In this document: one piece after another, positions 45,601-54,644 of the stretch
Layout: the number at the start of each line of letters is the position of its first letter
How positions within the stretch are numbered: the first letter of the stretch is position 1
NCBI GenBank assembly: GCA_002150995.1
Contig: MDHJ01000001.1
Location: 2,356,001 to 2,420,000, forward strand
Reading direction: 5' to 3'
DNA: 64,000 bases
Origin: Clavibacter michiganensis
Lineage (GTDB): Bacteria; Actinomycetota; Actinomycetes; Actinomycetales; Microbacteriaceae
Notes under the pieces: model-generated
Database searches by the model: none
What the model was told of the DNA's origin: nothing
What the model saw: only the letters and a program-made list of their open reading frames with translations
Program-made: the position numbers and the translations under genes

Positions 45601-46501
45601 CCTCCGCATCATCGACGCGCACCACCACCTCACCGACCTGAGCCGGTCGTATCCGTGGTTGGAGGGACCGGCCGTCGCGCGCTACCACGGCGACGACCGG
45701 CCGTTGCGGCGCGACTACGACGTCGACGACTACCTCGAGGACGCCCACGACGTCACCCTGCTGGCGTCCGTCCACGTCGAGAACGGAGCCGCCGACGCGC
45801 TCGCGGAGACGGCCTGGATCGACCGGCTCGCCCGCGAGCGCCGCGTGCCGACGGTCCACGTGGCGCACGTGTCCCTGCTCGACCCGGACGCCGCGCGGCA
45901 GCTGGAGGAGCATGCCTCATACGCCGTCACGCGCGGCATCCGCGACATCCTCAACTGGCACCCGGATCCCGTGTACACGCACCGGGACAGGGACGGCATC
46001 ATGCAGGACCCGGCCTGGCTCGCCGCGTTCGGCCGCCTGGAGGGACTGGACCTCTCCTTCGACCTGCAGGTGTTCCCCTCGCAGCTGCACGACGCCGCCG
46101 CGCTCGCGGCCCGGTTCCCCGGCACCCGGATCGTGCTCGACCACGCGGGCATGCCGATCGGACGCGATGCCGAGTCCGTGGCCGGATGGCGCGCGGGGAT
46201 GCGCGCGGTCGCGGCCGAGTCCGGCGTGACGGTGAAGATCAGCGCGCTGGGGACGAACGACCACGCGTGGACGCCCGAGTCCATCCGCCCCTTCGTCCTC
46301 GACACCCTGGACGCGTTCGGGGCCGACCGCACGATGTTCGGCAGCAACTTCCCGGTGGACGGCCTCTACAGCACGTACTCCGAGCTCTACGCGGCCTTCG
46401 ACGCGCTCACCTCGGGGCTGTCGGCCGACGAGCGCGCGGCGGTCTTCTCGGGCACGGCGGATCGCGCGTACCGGATCGGCGTGACCGCACCGGAGGCGTG
46501 A
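45593..46501 (+). CDS. Amidohydrolase family 2 protein (COG3618, sugar-lactonase-like)
   Basis: This 302-residue TIM-barrel metal hydrolase has HxH in IIDAHHHLTDLS at the N-terminus, GIRDILNWHPDPVY in the middle, the conserved LDHAGMPIG and the C-terminal catalytic Asp in MFGSNFPVDGLYS. COG3618 members include L-fucono-, L-rhamnono- and galactarolactone hydrolases, so opening a sugar lactone formed by the upstream dehydrogenase is the simplest role. GTG 45593 overlaps the kinase gene by eight bases, with GAGAGG upstream. It is the last gene of the operon and converges on poxB. Confidence 0.85.
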   Translation: MPDLRIIDAHHHLTDLSRSYPWLEGPAVARYHGDDRPLRRDYDVDDYLEDAHDVTLLASVHVENGAADALAETAWIDRLARERRVPTVHVAHVSLLDPDAARQLEEHASYAVTRGIRDILNWHPDPVYTHRDRDGIMQDPAWLAAFGRLEGLDLSFDLQVFPSQLHDAAALAARFPGTRIVLDHAGMPIGRDAESVAGWRAGMRAVAAESGVTVKISALGTNDHAWTPESIRPFVLDTLDAFGADRTMFGSNFPVDGLYSTYSELYAAFDALTSGLSADERAAVFSGTADRAYRIGVTAPEA

Positions 46502-46514
46502 TGGGCGGCCCCGC

Positions 46515-48269
46515 TCACGGCCGCGGGATGTTCCGCAGGTTGGAGCGGGCGAGCTTCACGGCCTCGCCGACGCCGCCGTTCATGACGATCTTCGACATCG
46601 AGAGGGCGAAGCCCTTCAGCTGCTGGCCGGTGATGGTCGGTGGGATGGAGAGCGCCATCGGGTCGGTGACGAGGTCGACGAGCGCCGGCCCGTCGTGCGC
46701 GAAGGCCGCCTCGAGCGCACCGCGGAAGTCAGCCGGATCCTCGACCCGCTGCGCGTGGATCCCGAGGGCCGCGGCGACCGCGGCGTAGTCGACCATCGGC
46801 ACGTCCACGCCGAAGTCGGGGATCCCGTCGACGAGCATCTCGACCTTCACGAGACCGAGCGTGGAGTTGTTGAACACGACGATCTTCACGGGGAGCCCGT
46901 ACGCCGCGACGGTCACGAGCTCGCCCATGAGCATCGAGAGCCCGCCGTCGCCCGAGATGGACACGACCTGACGCTCCGGGTACGCCACCTGGGCGCCGAT
47001 CGCCTGCGGGAGCGCGTTCGCCATCGAGCCGTGCACGAGCGACCCGATCATCCGTCGCCGGCCGTTGGGCGTGAGGTACCGGGCGCTCCACACGTTGCAC
47101 ATGCCGGTGTCGCTCGTGAACACGGTGTCGTCGCCCGCGACCTCGTCGAGGATGCTGGCCGCGTACTCCGGGTGGATCGGCTTCAGCTTCTCGGCCTTCG
47201 ACGTGTACGCGCCGACGACCTGATCGACCTTCTTCTCCTGCTCCTGCAGCAGCTTCTCCAGGAACCGCCGGTCGGTCTTCCGCTGGACGAGCGGCAGCAC
47301 CGCGCGGATGGTGGAGAGCGCGTCGCCGTGGATGGCGATGTCGACGTCGGTGCGGCGGCCGAGGCGCTCCGGCGCGATGTCGATCTGCGCGGTGCGCACC
47401 TCCTTGCCGGGCAGGAACTGGTCGTAGGGGAAGTCGGTGCCGATGAGGATCAGCAGGTCGGCGCCCGAGATGCCCGCGGCCGCCGCCCCGTACCCGATGA
47501 GGCCCGTCATGCCCACGTCGAACGGGTTGTCCTGCTGGATGACGTCCTTGCCGCGCAGCGAGTGGCCGACGGGTGCGGCGACCTTGTCGGCCAGCTCCAT
47601 GAGCTCGGCGTGCGCGGATCCCGCGCCGCGTCCCGCGAAGATCGCGACGCTGTCCGCCTCGTCGATGGCCTGCGCGAGCGCACGCACGTCCTCCTCGGCC
47701 GGCACGATCGCGGGCCGGCGCGGCAGCGAGAACGCGGGCGCCTCGCCCTCGGCGTCGAGCTCGGCCACGTCGCCGGGCAGGGTGATGACGCTGACGCCGC
47801 CGAGGGCCAGCGAGTGCCGCATGGCCTGGTCGACCACGCGCGGGGCCTGCACGGCGGTGGAGATCATCTCCGTGTAGTGCGAGCACTCGACGAAGAGGCG
47901 GTCCGGGTGCGTCTCCTGGAAGTAGCCGGATCCGATCTGGTTCGTGGTGATGTGGCTCGCGATGGCGAGCACGGGCGCACCCGAGCGGTGCGCGTCGTAG
48001 AGGCCGTTGATGAGGTGCAGGTGGCCGGGGCCGCAGGATCCGGCGCAGACCGCGAGCCTCCCCGTGAGCTGCGCTTCGGCGGAGGCGGCGAAGGCGCCGG
48101 CCTCCTCGTGCCGCACGTGGATCCAGTCGATGCCGCCCTTGCGGCTCCCGCCGGTGCGGCGCACGGCGTCGACGATCGGGTTGAGGCTGTCGCCGACGAC
48201 CCCGTAGATGCGGCTCACCCCCGCCTCGATGAGCTGGGCGATGAGCTGGTCGGCGACCGTGCGTGCCAT
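46515..48269 (-). CDS. poxB: Pyruvate dehydrogenase (quinone) / pyruvate oxidase
   Basis: This 584-residue ThDP- and FAD-dependent enzyme decarboxylates pyruvate to acetate, passing electrons to membrane quinone. The Pyr domain has IYGVVGDSLNPIVDAV and the catalytic Glu in VRHEEAGAFAAS; the central FAD domain has GLIGYGAAAAG; and the PP domain has the ThDP-Mg motif GDGGLSMLMGELVTVAAYG with VFNNSTLG. The C-terminal 30 residues include the amphipathic region that activates E. coli PoxB at the membrane. GGAAGGGA precedes ATG 48269. It is divergent from the DUF1684 gene. Confidence 0.93.
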   Translation of the reverse strand: MARTVADQLIAQLIEAGVSRIYGVVGDSLNPIVDAVRRTGGSRKGGIDWIHVRHEEAGAFAASAEAQLTGRLAVCAGSCGPGHLHLINGLYDAHRSGAPVLAIASHITTNQIGSGYFQETHPDRLFVECSHYTEMISTAVQAPRVVDQAMRHSLALGGVSVITLPGDVAELDAEGEAPAFSLPRRPAIVPAEEDVRALAQAIDEADSVAIFAGRGAGSAHAELMELADKVAAPVGHSLRGKDVIQQDNPFDVGMTGLIGYGAAAAGISGADLLILIGTDFPYDQFLPGKEVRTAQIDIAPERLGRRTDVDIAIHGDALSTIRAVLPLVQRKTDRRFLEKLLQEQEKKVDQVVGAYTSKAEKLKPIHPEYAASILDEVAGDDTVFTSDTGMCNVWSARYLTPNGRRRMIGSLVHGSMANALPQAIGAQVAYPERQVVSISGDGGLSMLMGELVTVAAYGLPVKIVVFNNSTLGLVKVEMLVDGIPDFGVDVPMVDYAAVAAALGIHAQRVEDPADFRGALEAAFAHDGPALVDLVTDPMALSIPPTITGQQLKGFALSMSKIVMNGGVGEAVKLARSNLRNIPRP

Positions 48270-48381
48270 GGGATGTCCCTTCCGTGTCGGTCCCCCCAGT
48301 CAATACCCGGTGCCTCCGAGCGGCATCCGCGCGCCGTGGGCGGCTCGGGAATGCGACCGCCGCACGGACGTTGATCCTCAG

Positions 48382-49121
48382 GTGACCGACACGCGAGAGA
48401 CCTCCGCCCGCCCCGCCGCACCCGACGCCGAGAGCACCGCCGCGACGCTCGCGTACGAGGCGTGGCACCGCGCCCGCCTCGCCGCCGTGACGAGCCCCTT
48501 CGGCAGCCTCGCGCTGATCCAGACGACCTGGCTCGAGCCCGGCCAGGAGGTCAGCGACCTCGAGGCCCTCGAGGGGCAGCCCGACACCGTGCAGCTCACG
48601 CGCATCGAGCGCATCTCGCTCGACACGGGCGAGCCGGAGCACGGCTACCGGCTCTGGGACTCGGCGTCGCCGAGGAACCGCGCGTTCGAGGACATCGAGG
48701 TCTACCCGTACGCGCCCGAGTGGGTCCTCGAGGGCCGCTTCGAGCGCGTCGACGACGACCGCGTGATCCCGTTCGAGCACATCGCCGACGCCGGCCGCAC
48801 GCGCGAGCTGCCCGTGCCCGGCGACATCGTCGTGGAGATCGAGGGCCAGGAGGTGCGCCTCAGCGCCTTCGCCGACGGCGACCGCCTCCAGCTCGTCTTC
48901 GCCGACGCCACGACCGGGAAGGAGAGCTACGCCCCGAGCCGCTTCCTGTTCATCCCGCGTCCCGAGGGCGACGGACCCGTGACCCTCGACTTCACCGCGC
49001 GGTCGTCCCGCCCTGCGGCTTCTCCGACTGGATGAACTGCCCTCTCCCGCCCGCCGGCAACCGCCTCGCCGCCGCCGTGCGCGCGGGCGAGCGCCGCGTG
49101 GTCTACCGCGACGAGGCCTGA
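48382..49121 (+). CDS. DUF1684 family protein, frameshifted near C-terminus
   Basis: This is a cytosolic protein of unknown function. YEAWHRARLAAVTSPFGSLALIQTTWLE at the N-terminus and the central YPYAPEWVLEGRFE are DUF1684 traits. The reading frame breaks at about 48995: the first part ends in VTLDFTA and the expected C-terminus, VVPPCGFSDWMNCPLPPAGNRL, continues in the next frame. One missing C in TTCACCGCGCGG restores DFTRAVVPPCGF and a protein of about 246 residues, normal for the family. GTG 48382 is the chosen start. Confidence 0.82.
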
Positions 49122-49143
49122 GGCGGGAGCGTCCCGCCGCGGG

Positions 49144-50325
49144 TCAGGCGCGCGGCACCTCGACGCCCGCGGCCCAGACGCGGGAGACCGCGAGGTCGGG
49201 CGCGAGCGCCACGACGTCCGCCGCGGATCCCGCGCGCAGCAGGCCGAACCGGTCCTGGAGGCCGAGCGCCCGGGCCGGGATGACGGTGAGCGCCGCGACA
49301 GCATCCGGCAGGACGAGGCCCACGTCGCCCACGGCGATCCGCAGCGCACGATCCTGCGTCAGCGTCGACCCCGCGATCGTGTCCGTTCCCGACAGGCGCG
49401 CGACGCCGGTGCGCACGTCCACGTCGAGCGACCCGAGGCGGTAGCGCCCGTCCGCGGATCCCGTCGCCGCCATCGCGTCGGTGACCAGCGCGACGCGGCC
49501 GGGCGCCGCGCGGAACAGCAGTCCCGCGACCGCCGGGTCCACGTGGACGCCGTCGAGGATCAGCTCGAGCGTCACGCGCTCGTCGGCGACGGCCGCCATG
49601 ATCGGGCCCGGCTCACGGTGGTGGATCCCGGGCATCGCGTTGAACGCGTGCGTCAGCACGGTCGCGCCCGCGTCGAAGGCCGCCCGCGCGAGGTCGCCCG
49701 AGCACGTGGTGTGCCCGACGGCCGCGACCACGCCCGCGTCGACGAGGCGCCGGATGGCGTCGAGCGCGCCGTCGAGCTCCGGGGCGATCGTGACCTGCCG
49801 CAGCACGCCCTCCCCCGCCGCGAGCAGGGCCTCGATGCGCGCGGGCGTCGGGGCGACGAGGTGCTCGTGCGCGTGCGCGCCCGCCGCGTGCGGTGACAGG
49901 AACGGGCCCTCGAGGTGCGCGCCGACGACGGTGGGGTCGGCGGCCATGGCCGCGCCGATCGCGCCGAGCGACCGCACGAGGTCGGGAACCGGGTTCGCGA
50001 CGAGGCTGAGCACGGAGCGCGTGGTGCCGTGACGCCGGTGCAGGGCGACGGCCGCGCGGATCCCGTCGGCCCCGTCGTCGTGGGACCCGCCCGCCCCGCC
50101 GTGCACGTGCAGGTCGACGAAGCCGGGCAGGAGCGTCGCGTCGCCCAGGTCCAGCGTCCGGTCGGCCCCCGGCGCGGTGCGTCCCGCGCCCACGGCGCGG
50201 ATCCCGTCCGCGTCGATCAGGACCCACGCGTCGGCGGTCGTGCCGCGGGCGTCGACGGCCCGGGCGGCGCGGAGGAGCGTGGTACCGGGGGCAGGGCGCG
50301 CGGGCATCCGGTCATCATCCCGCAT
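49144..50325 (-). CDS. nagA: N-acetylglucosamine-6-phosphate deacetylase
   Basis: NagA removes the acetyl group from GlcNAc-6-phosphate in amino-sugar and cell-wall recycling. This 393-residue amidohydrolase shows LPGFVDLHVHGGAGG, the metal-binding Glu in GAHLEGPFLSPH, GHTTCSG with the second metal histidine, HAFNAMPGIHHREPG, and the catalytic Asp in VALVTDAMAATG. Two starts are possible, ATG 50325 or ATG 50307; GATGAT six bases before the latter resembles a leaderless -10. nagB is not adjacent. Confidence 0.92.
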   Translation of the reverse strand: MRDDDRMPARPAPGTTLLRAARAVDARGTTADAWVLIDADGIRAVGAGRTAPGADRTLDLGDATLLPGFVDLHVHGGAGGSHDDGADGIRAAVALHRRHGTTRSVLSLVANPVPDLVRSLGAIGAAMAADPTVVGAHLEGPFLSPHAAGAHAHEHLVAPTPARIEALLAAGEGVLRQVTIAPELDGALDAIRRLVDAGVVAAVGHTTCSGDLARAAFDAGATVLTHAFNAMPGIHHREPGPIMAAVADERVTLELILDGVHVDPAVAGLLFRAAPGRVALVTDAMAATGSADGRYRLGSLDVDVRTGVARLSGTDTIAGSTLTQDRALRIAVGDVGLVLPDAVAALTVIPARALGLQDRFGLLRAGSAADVVALAPDLAVSRVWAAGVEVPRA

Positions 50326-50356
50326 GCCCGCGCCGCCCAGCCCGCGAACCGCGGTG

Positions 50357-52498
50357 CTACCCGAGCACCTCGGGCCGCACGAAGTCCTTCCCGTGCACGT
50401 GCTGGTCGAGGAAGGCGAGCACCGTCCGGTACCAGACCACGGACTGCTGCGGCTTCAGGATCCAGTGGTTCTCGTCCGGGAACACCAGGAACCGGTGCGG
50501 CGTGGTGCCGTCGTCGGCCGCGTGGTGCTCGGCGAGCTCCGACCAGAGGCGCAGGCTCTCGCCCACGGGCACGCGGTAGTCGCGGTCGCCGTGGATCACG
50601 AGCATGGGCGTCACGATGTCCCGCACCGAGTGGTGCGGCGAGTTCCGGTCGAGCCCCTCCGCCGAGAAGATGCTCTGCCAGTACTGCGACGAGTCGGTGG
50701 TGGGCCCGAACTGGTCGAGCGCCCACAGGCTCGCGTGGCTGACGATCGCGCGGAAGCGGTCGGTGTGGCCCGCGACCCAGTTGGCCATGTACCCGCCGAA
50801 CGAGCCGCCCATCGCGGCCGTCCGGGTCGCGTCGATGTCCTCTCGCGCCTCCACGGCGTCGGTGATCGACATGAGGTCGGTGTACGGCGCCTCGCCCCAG
50901 GCGTCCCAGCCGCGCGCGATGAAGTCGAGGCCGTAGCCGGTGCTCAGCGCGGGGTCCGGCAGGAGCACCGCGTAGCCGCGGGCCACCATCACCTGCGGGG
51001 TCCAGCGCCAGCTCCACGCGTTCCAGCTGTTGAGCGGGCCGCCGTGGATCCACAGGAGCAGCGGCGCGGGCGCCTCGGCGGACGCGCCCTCCGGCAGCAC
51101 GAGCCAGCCGCGCACGCGGGCGCCGTCGGCGGCGGTCGTCTCGACCTCGGTCATGGTGCCGGTCGTGGCGGGCACGGGAGCGGGCGTGGCGAGCCCGGTC
51201 ACGGATCCGTCGGCGGCCGACACGCGCACGGGGTGGGCGGGAGCCATCCACGAGGAGCGCAGCGCGAGGACGTCGCCGGTCTCCGCGTCGACGCGCACGT
51301 CGGTGTAGGAGTGGTCGTCGGTCGTGAGCTGCGTGACGGCGTCGTCGAGGCCGATGCGGAACACGGGGCCCCGACCGTCCTGGTCGGCCGTCACGACGAG
51401 GCCCTGGGAGTCGGCGTCGAACTGGAGCGACGACGGCCAGCGGTCCCAGCCCGCGGCCACGCGGCGGGCGTCGGACCCGTCGAGCGCCGACACCCAGATC
51501 TCCTGCTGCGTGGGCCCCGCGGGCGTCGCGCGGTCGGTGCGGACGTAGGCGAGGAGCCCGCCGTCGGGACTGATCGCCGGCGACTCGACGTCGGTGCCGG
51601 GCAGGTCGACGAGCGTCGTCCGCTCCCCCGTCGCGACGTCCACGGAGACGAGGGCCTGGCGGTCGCCGCGGCGCTCCTTCACGCCCACCGCGACGACGAG
51701 CGTGCGGCCGTCCGGGCTGAGAGCGGCGGACGCGTGGTCGAGAGTCCGGCCGGGCCGGGGCGTCAGGTCCCGCGGCCGCGGCAGCGAGGTGGGGTACGGC
51801 AGGGCCGTGGCGGCGGGGGCGGCCGCCGCGGATCCGCCGTCCTCGGTCGCGGCCTCCGCGGCGAGCGCGGTGGCGGCGTCGGCCGTGGTGGGCCGCGCGG
51901 GCTCCTCCGCGAGCGCGTCCGTCAGGTCGAGCGCGAGCAGGTGCGGCTCGCCGGGACCGAGGTCGTGGTCCCAGTAGCGCACGGGGTAGCTGTCGTGCAG
52001 GATCGCGTTCACCTTCAGGTCCGACCGGCGCTTCCGGGCCACGGCGTCGGCCTCGAGGGAGTCGGACCCCGGCAGCATCGGCGCCTGCAGCACCACGGTG
52101 GCCGCGTCGCGCGCCACGGCCGCGATGCCGTCGACGCCGCCCGCGAGCCGCGTCAGCGCGCGGGCCTCGCCGCCCTCGGCCGGGAGGATCCACAGCTGCG
52201 CGGCGTCCTCCTCGGCGGCGTCGTCCGCGTCCGGACGCGAGGAGACGAACAGCAGGTCGCCGGTGGACGTGAACGCCGCGCCGGCCTCGCTCTTCGCGGA
52301 GCGCGTGAGGCGGCGGGGCACGCCGCCGCCGGCCGCGGGCACGACCCAGAGGGCGTTCCGGTAGCCGGTGCGGGCGGCATCCAGGGTCGTGACGGTGAGC
52401 ACCGCGCGGCGGCCGTCGGGGGAGAGCACGAGGCCGCCGAGGCGCGGGATGGCGATGAGGTCGTCGAGCTCGGAGAAGGGGGTGCGGTTGTCGGGCAT
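50357..52498 (-). CDS. S9-family serine peptidase (acylaminoacyl-peptidase-like)
   Basis: This 713-residue peptidase has an N-terminal seven-bladed propeller with TolB/WD40-like repeats (LVLSPDGRRAVLTV and SAALSPDGRTLVVAV among them) and a C-terminal hydrolase. The nucleophile is Ser in MGGSFGGYMANWVAG, the acid in VIHGDRDYRVPVGES and the base in PDENHWILKP. LLLWIHGGPLNSWNAWSWRW is the oxyanion-hole segment. TAGCGT six bases before ATG 52498 on this strand predicts a leaderless mRNA. No signal peptide is seen, so it works in the cytosol on oligopeptides. Confidence 0.9.
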   Translation of the reverse strand: MPDNRTPFSELDDLIAIPRLGGLVLSPDGRRAVLTVTTLDAARTGYRNALWVVPAAGGGVPRRLTRSAKSEAGAAFTSTGDLLFVSSRPDADDAAEEDAAQLWILPAEGGEARALTRLAGGVDGIAAVARDAATVVLQAPMLPGSDSLEADAVARKRRSDLKVNAILHDSYPVRYWDHDLGPGEPHLLALDLTDALAEEPARPTTADAATALAAEAATEDGGSAAAAPAATALPYPTSLPRPRDLTPRPGRTLDHASAALSPDGRTLVVAVGVKERRGDRQALVSVDVATGERTTLVDLPGTDVESPAISPDGGLLAYVRTDRATPAGPTQQEIWVSALDGSDARRVAAGWDRWPSSLQFDADSQGLVVTADQDGRGPVFRIGLDDAVTQLTTDDHSYTDVRVDAETGDVLALRSSWMAPAHPVRVSAADGSVTGLATPAPVPATTGTMTEVETTAADGARVRGWLVLPEGASAEAPAPLLLWIHGGPLNSWNAWSWRWTPQVMVARGYAVLLPDPALSTGYGLDFIARGWDAWGEAPYTDLMSITDAVEAREDIDATRTAAMGGSFGGYMANWVAGHTDRFRAIVSHASLWALDQFGPTTDSSQYWQSIFSAEGLDRNSPHHSVRDIVTPMLVIHGDRDYRVPVGESLRLWSELAEHHAADDGTTPHRFLVFPDENHWILKPQQSVVWYRTVLAFLDQHVHGKDFVRPEVLG

Positions 52499-52603
52499 GC
52501 TCCCACGCTAGCCGCGGCGGCTCCGTGCCGGCCGACGCCCCCAGGTGGGATCCGCGACGCTTTGGGCCCTAATCGCTGGCACCGTCCCGGTATGATCGAC
52601 GGC

Positions 52604-53539
52604 ATGGAACGGCGAGCCGGTCGGGTCGGTCGGCCCGCGCGCGTCTCGCGGCGCTCGATCGCGGAGGCCGCCCTCGAGGTCGGTCTCAGCACCCTCACCC
52701 TCACCTCGCTCGCGCACCGTCTCGGCGTCGACCACTCGACGCTGTACCGGCACGTCGCGAGCCGCGACGACATCGTGCTCCTCGCCTGCGACACCGCCAT
52801 CGCGCGCATGGACTGGCCGGTCGTGCCCGACGCCGGCGCCGAGACGCTCGAGGCGGCGGGCGACACCGCCTGGCGCACCTACCTGGAGCAGGCCGTCGAG
52901 CGCGTCTGGGACATGTACGACCGGCATCCGGGGCTCGCCACCGCGATCCACCACCTGCGCGCCGCGCCCGGGCAGGTCGTCCTCCGCTTCACGGGCGCGA
53001 TCCGCGACCTCACCCGCATGGGCTTCGCGGAGGCCGAGGCCGTGCTGGTGCTCGACACCGTCCTCGACATCGCCGTGGAGTCCTACGTCGGATGGGAGCG
53101 CGTCCTCGCCGTGACGGGCGCGGCGGGCGGCCGCCCCCACTCGTCCGCCCTCCTCGACGACACCACGCTGCCCGCCGCCATGGGCCGGGGCCTCCTCACG
53201 CTGGCCGCGGAGGGCATGGCCGCGGCCGGCGAGGCCGCGGAGCACGCCGCCGACGCCGAGTCCCCGGGCACGGACCCGGCGCCCGCCTCGCGGCGCGGCG
53301 GCCCCGCGCACTCGGCGGGCGCGCCGGACGCCCTGCACGCCCGCGAGGAGGAGGCCCAGCGCGACGCGCCCGGGACCATGGACCGCGTGTCGGCGCGCCT
53401 CGCGGGCGACGTGCCCCCGGGATCCGCCGCCACGCCGCGCGACTGGTGGCGACGGAAGCTCGCCGTCGTGCTGGACGGCGCGGTGGGGCTCCGCTCTCCC
53501 GGCTCTCCCCCGCCCGACCGCGGGGCGTCCGGGCGCTAG
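52604..53539 (+). CDS. TetR-family transcriptional regulator with long C-terminal tail
   Basis: This 311-residue regulator has its helix-turn-helix at about residues 33-54, in LTSLAHRLGVDHSTLYRHVASRDDI split across helix two and three. A helical ligand domain (about 70-200) follows, then a polar, Ala/Pro/Glu-rich tail of about 100 residues not usual for the family. TATGAT at 52591-52596 is seven bases before ATG 52604, indicating a leaderless start; an in-frame ATG at 52592 lies inside that box. It is divergent from the S9 peptidase, also leaderless, and may control it. Its 3' end overlaps the SGNH gene by four bases. Confidence 0.82.
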   Translation: MERRAGRVGRPARVSRRSIAEAALEVGLSTLTLTSLAHRLGVDHSTLYRHVASRDDIVLLACDTAIARMDWPVVPDAGAETLEAAGDTAWRTYLEQAVERVWDMYDRHPGLATAIHHLRAAPGQVVLRFTGAIRDLTRMGFAEAEAVLVLDTVLDIAVESYVGWERVLAVTGAAGGRPHSSALLDDTTLPAAMGRGLLTLAAEGMAAAGEAAEHAADAESPGTDPAPASRRGGPAHSAGAPDALHAREEEAQRDAPGTMDRVSARLAGDVPPGSAATPRDWWRRKLAVVLDGAVGLRSPGSPPPDRGASGR

Positions 53540-54135
53540 GCGCGGTCCTCGGACGCGCCGGACCGGTCGGGAGCGACGTCCGCGTCGTCGTCCGCGCCGC
53601 CGTCCCGGGGCGCGAGCACGGGGGCGAGTACCGCGCGCACCGCGGCGGCTCCGTCGTCGGTGAGGTGCAGGCGGTCGTCGGACAGGGTGGGGTCGAGCTC
53701 GCCGTCGCCGAAGCCGAGGGCGGGCCACAGGTCCACGTGCTCGGCGCGGACGGCCGGCGCGTACTGGCGGAGGTGCACGTTCACGATGCGGATGCGCTCC
53801 GCGTGCTCGCGGCCGCGCGGCGGCACGGACACGATCACGAGGCGCGCGGCCGGCAGGTCGCGCCGGAGGTCCGCGAGGATCGTCTCCAGCGCTCGGACGG
53901 TCTGCTCCGGTCCCCGGCGCGCGGCGCCGAGGTCGTGCGTGCCGCAGGAGAGGACCACGGTGGACGGGTCCTCGGCGACCACCTCGGGCAGCAGCGCGAG
54001 GACGTCGTCCGTGGTCTGGCCGGGGCGGCCCCGGTCGACGATGCGCGCGTCCCCGTCGGGGACGATGGCGTCCCACCGGCCGTCCGCCGTCAGGCTGTCG
54101 CCGAGCAGGACCGTCGTGCGCGTGCGCGGTGCCAT
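53536..54135 (-). CDS. SGNH/GDSL-type hydrolase
   Basis: This 199-residue cytosolic esterase-fold protein has block I VLLGDSLTADGRWD (nucleophile Ser), block II GRPGQTTDDVL with the oxyanion Gly, and block V DRLHLTDDGAA with the Asp-x2-His pair. Block III, normally GxND, reads SCGTHDLG, so the oxyanion Asn is a His. Activity may be reduced or altered. GAGAGG precedes ATG 54135. It could deacylate a sugar or lipid ester; nothing nearby names the substrate. Confidence 0.75.
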   Translation of the reverse strand: MAPRTRTTVLLGDSLTADGRWDAIVPDGDARIVDRGRPGQTTDDVLALLPEVVAEDPSTVVLSCGTHDLGAARRGPEQTVRALETILADLRRDLPAARLVIVSVPPRGREHAERIRIVNVHLRQYAPAVRAEHVDLWPALGFGDGELDPTLSDDRLHLTDDGAAAVRAVLAPVLAPRDGGADDDADVAPDRSGASEDRA

Positions 54136-54203
54136 GGATCCGCCTCTCGTCGTGCCCATCATGGTCCCCGTCCCCGGGGATGTCATCGGGTCGACACCGG
54201 CCG

Positions 54204-54644
54204 TCATCCGTGCTGTCGGCGGACCACCCGACGCCACCAGCTGCGGCGCCTCGGCGAGAGCACCAGCAGGGCCAGCGCGATGAGCACGGGAAGCGAGAGG
54301 ATCGTCGCGACGAGCGCCCCCGCCTGGCCGGCGCTGAGCGGCACCCCGAGCACGTCGATGGTGACGCGCGAGGTGGCGCCGTCCGTGAGGTCGGTGATGC
54401 TGCGGCTGCCCGAGGCGTCGACGGGCACGGGCTTCCACGCCTCGGCGGAGCCGGCGTCCGGCGTCGACGCCGAGGATGGCGTGCGGGACGTGCCCGCCGC
54501 GCCGCCCGAGAGCTGCGCGAGGTCGGCGCGCGCCTGCACGGGCGCGGACACGCTCATGGTCACGGCCGTCGCGAGGCCCGCCGATGCGAGGACGATGCCC
54601 ACGAGGATGAGGCCGATGCGCGGAGCCCCGTTCCGCCGGCTCAC
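54204..54644 (-). CDS. Two-helix membrane protein of unknown function
   Basis: This 146-residue protein has an N-terminal membrane helix (GLILVGIVLASAGLATAV), a Ser/Thr/Ala-rich extracytoplasmic region of about 70 residues, and a second helix (ALVATILSLPVLIALALLVL) ending in a highly basic tail. The GTG start overlaps the stop of the SDR-DUF2867 gene (GTGA), so the two are translationally coupled. Relation to a known family is not apparent. Confidence 0.65.
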   Translation of the reverse strand: MSRRNGAPRIGLILVGIVLASAGLATAVTMSVSAPVQARADLAQLSGGAAGTSRTPSSASTPDAGSAEAWKPVPVDASGSRSITDLTDGATSRVTIDVLGVPLSAGQAGALVATILSLPVLIALALLVLSPRRRSWWRRVVRRQHG

